DNA of 6,213 nt, taken from Nitriliruptoraceae bacterium. Lineage in GTDB: Bacteria > Actinomycetota > Nitriliruptoria > Nitriliruptorales > Nitriliruptoraceae. The translations under genes and the position numbers were made by a program. Below, in pieces: positions 5,468 to 6,213 of this stretch. Position 1 is the first letter of the stretch, and the number at the start of each line of letters is the position of its first letter. The stretch covers positions 1-6,213 of the forward strand of contig SLDB01000081.1 of assembly GCA_007125475.1 (NCBI GenBank), written 5' to 3'. Below the pieces are notes generated by a model that had not been told where the DNA came from, did not search any database, and saw nothing but the letters and a program-made list of their open reading frames with translations.

Positions 5468-6181
5468 TCAACGGATCGTCCGGCGGGAGGTGATCACCCC
5501 GGTGTCGAACCCGGCGAGGTGCAGTCCACCGGCGAACCGTGCGTGTTCGATCTTCAAGCAGCGGTCCATCACGACGTCCATCCCGGCTTCGTGACCGCGA
5601 CGCGCGACGTCGTCGTTCCACAGGCCGAGTTGCACCCAGAACGTCGACGCACCTGCGGCGATCGCCTCGTCGAGGACGCCGTCGAGTTGGCTGGGGCGAC
5701 GGAAGACGTCCACGAGGTCGGGGGTGACCGGCAGGTCGGTGACGGAGGGGTACATCCGGTGTCCAAGAACCTCGCCGCCGCGAGGGTTGACGAAGTAGAC
5801 GTCGAACTCCGTGCTCGCGAGGAGGTAGGTGGCGACGAAGTAGCTCGGCCGCGCCGGGTTCGACGAAGCTCCGACCATCGCCACCGTCCGTGTGCGGCGC
5901 AGGATCGCCAGTCGTTCACGTGCCGTGGGGGGCGTCCATCCGCCCGGGTCGCCGATCACCGCACCGGCAGGTGGCGTCGAACCCCGGCCGTCGGCCGCGG
6001 GCTGAGGGTCGTCGGGTGTGTCGGATCCGTGGCGGTCTGCCGGCGCCCGGTCGTCGCGCCCCGGCACCTTGCCCGAGTCGTGCCCGCCTCCGGTTCCGTG
6101 TCCGGTCCCGATCTCGGCCCCGTCTCCGGTTCCGTGTTCGGTTCCGTGTTCGGTTCCGTGTTCGGTTCCGTGTTCGGTCAT
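5468..6181 (-). CDS. CoA-binding domain protein (YccU-like) with long repetitive N-terminal extension
   Basis: A 237-residue protein whose conserved core (about 88-217) is a stand-alone CoA-binding Rossmann domain, the same fold as the first domain of the neighbouring synthetase. Key stretches: TVAMVGASSNPARPS (99-113, nucleotide/CoA loop), VYFVNPRGGEVLGHRMYPSV (128-147), DVFRRPSQLDGVLDEAI (158-174), FWVQLGLWND (181-190) and VVMDRCLKIEHARF (203-216). Bacterial members such as E. coli YccU are about 137 residues and have no settled function. The C-terminal tail GGLHLAGFDTGVITSRR extends a little further. Residues 1-87 are low complexity: four TEHG units, then Gly/Asp/His-rich sequence. Start: ATG at 6181 has only a weak AGGCGG upstream; an in-frame GTG at 5959 would give a 163-residue protein of more normal size but also lacks a clear RBS. 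It converges on the synthetase. A binding role is inferred from the fold; no catalytic residues are evident. Confidence 0.85.
   Translation of the reverse strand: MTEHGTEHGTEHGTEHGTGDGAEIGTGHGTGGGHDSGKVPGRDDRAPADRHGSDTPDDPQPAADGRGSTPPAGAVIGDPGGWTPPTARERLAILRRTRTVAMVGASSNPARPSYFVATYLLASTEFDVYFVNPRGGEVLGHRMYPSVTDLPVTPDLVDVFRRPSQLDGVLDEAIAAGASTFWVQLGLWNDDVARRGHEAGMDVVMDRCLKIEHARFAGGLHLAGFDTGVITSRRTIR
6127..6178. repeat. 12-bp tandem repeat, four copies plus partial, at the 5' end of the CoA-binding gene
   Basis: CGGTTCCGTGTT occurs four times exactly (starts 6127, 6139, 6151, 6163), followed by CGGT running into the start codon. On the minus strand it encodes TEHG units at residues 2-17. Degenerate relatives of the unit continue at about 6088-6126. 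The copies are identical, pointing to recent slippage. Confidence 0.93.
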
Positions 6182-6213
6182 GTGGTCACCGCCTGGTCGA
6201 GTGCCTGATCGAG

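Noticed and set aside
5357..6208. Plus-strand open frame of 283 codons with SVFG repeats at its end
   Set aside because: Antisense to the CoA-binding protein; the SVFG units are the other-strand reading of the 12-bp array.

Overview
High-GC bacterial DNA with dense, GC-ending codon use, GTG starts and strong GGAGG-type ribosome binding sites. This suggests an actinobacterium (Actinomycetota), but nothing in the window fixes the genus. All five supported genes are metabolic, and at least four of them belong to CoA/acyl-CoA families. I see no RNA genes, insertion sequences, phage genes, CRISPR arrays or defence genes.

Layout. Left arm, minus strand: a crotonase-family protein (771-1562) is followed after 47 bp by an enolase-superfamily protein of the D-tartrate dehydratase type (1-723, cut by the left edge). 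These two probably form one operon. Positions 1563-1770 are a divergent intergenic region with strong RBSs at both ends and a repeated CCGGTCGGYGC motif, one copy of which sits in a perfect 12-bp palindrome; this is a candidate shared control region. Right arm, plus strand: a second crotonase (1771-2568, resembling ECHDC3) and then a large one-chain NDP-forming acyl-CoA synthetase (2697-5099). Positions 5100-5467 are non-coding and hold an array of five 17-bp tandem repeats and two hairpins. Finally, a convergent minus-strand CoA-binding protein of the YccU type (5468-6181) carries a long repeat-built N-terminal extension.

How the genes may work together (inference): the synthetase would load an organic acid onto CoA, the crotonase-fold proteins would act on the thioester, and the enolase-superfamily protein would dehydrate a hydroxy acid before or after activation. 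The divergent arrangement suggests joint control. The substrate cannot be read from the sequence.

Most unusual points: (a) four unrelated tandem-repeat arrays with periods of 33, 24, 17 and 12 bp lie within about 2.5 kb; the three in coding DNA have periods divisible by 3 and sit in linkers or a terminal tail, while the non-coding one does not keep frame; (b) both crotonases lack standard hydratase catalytic glutamates, one lacking both and the other lacking one.
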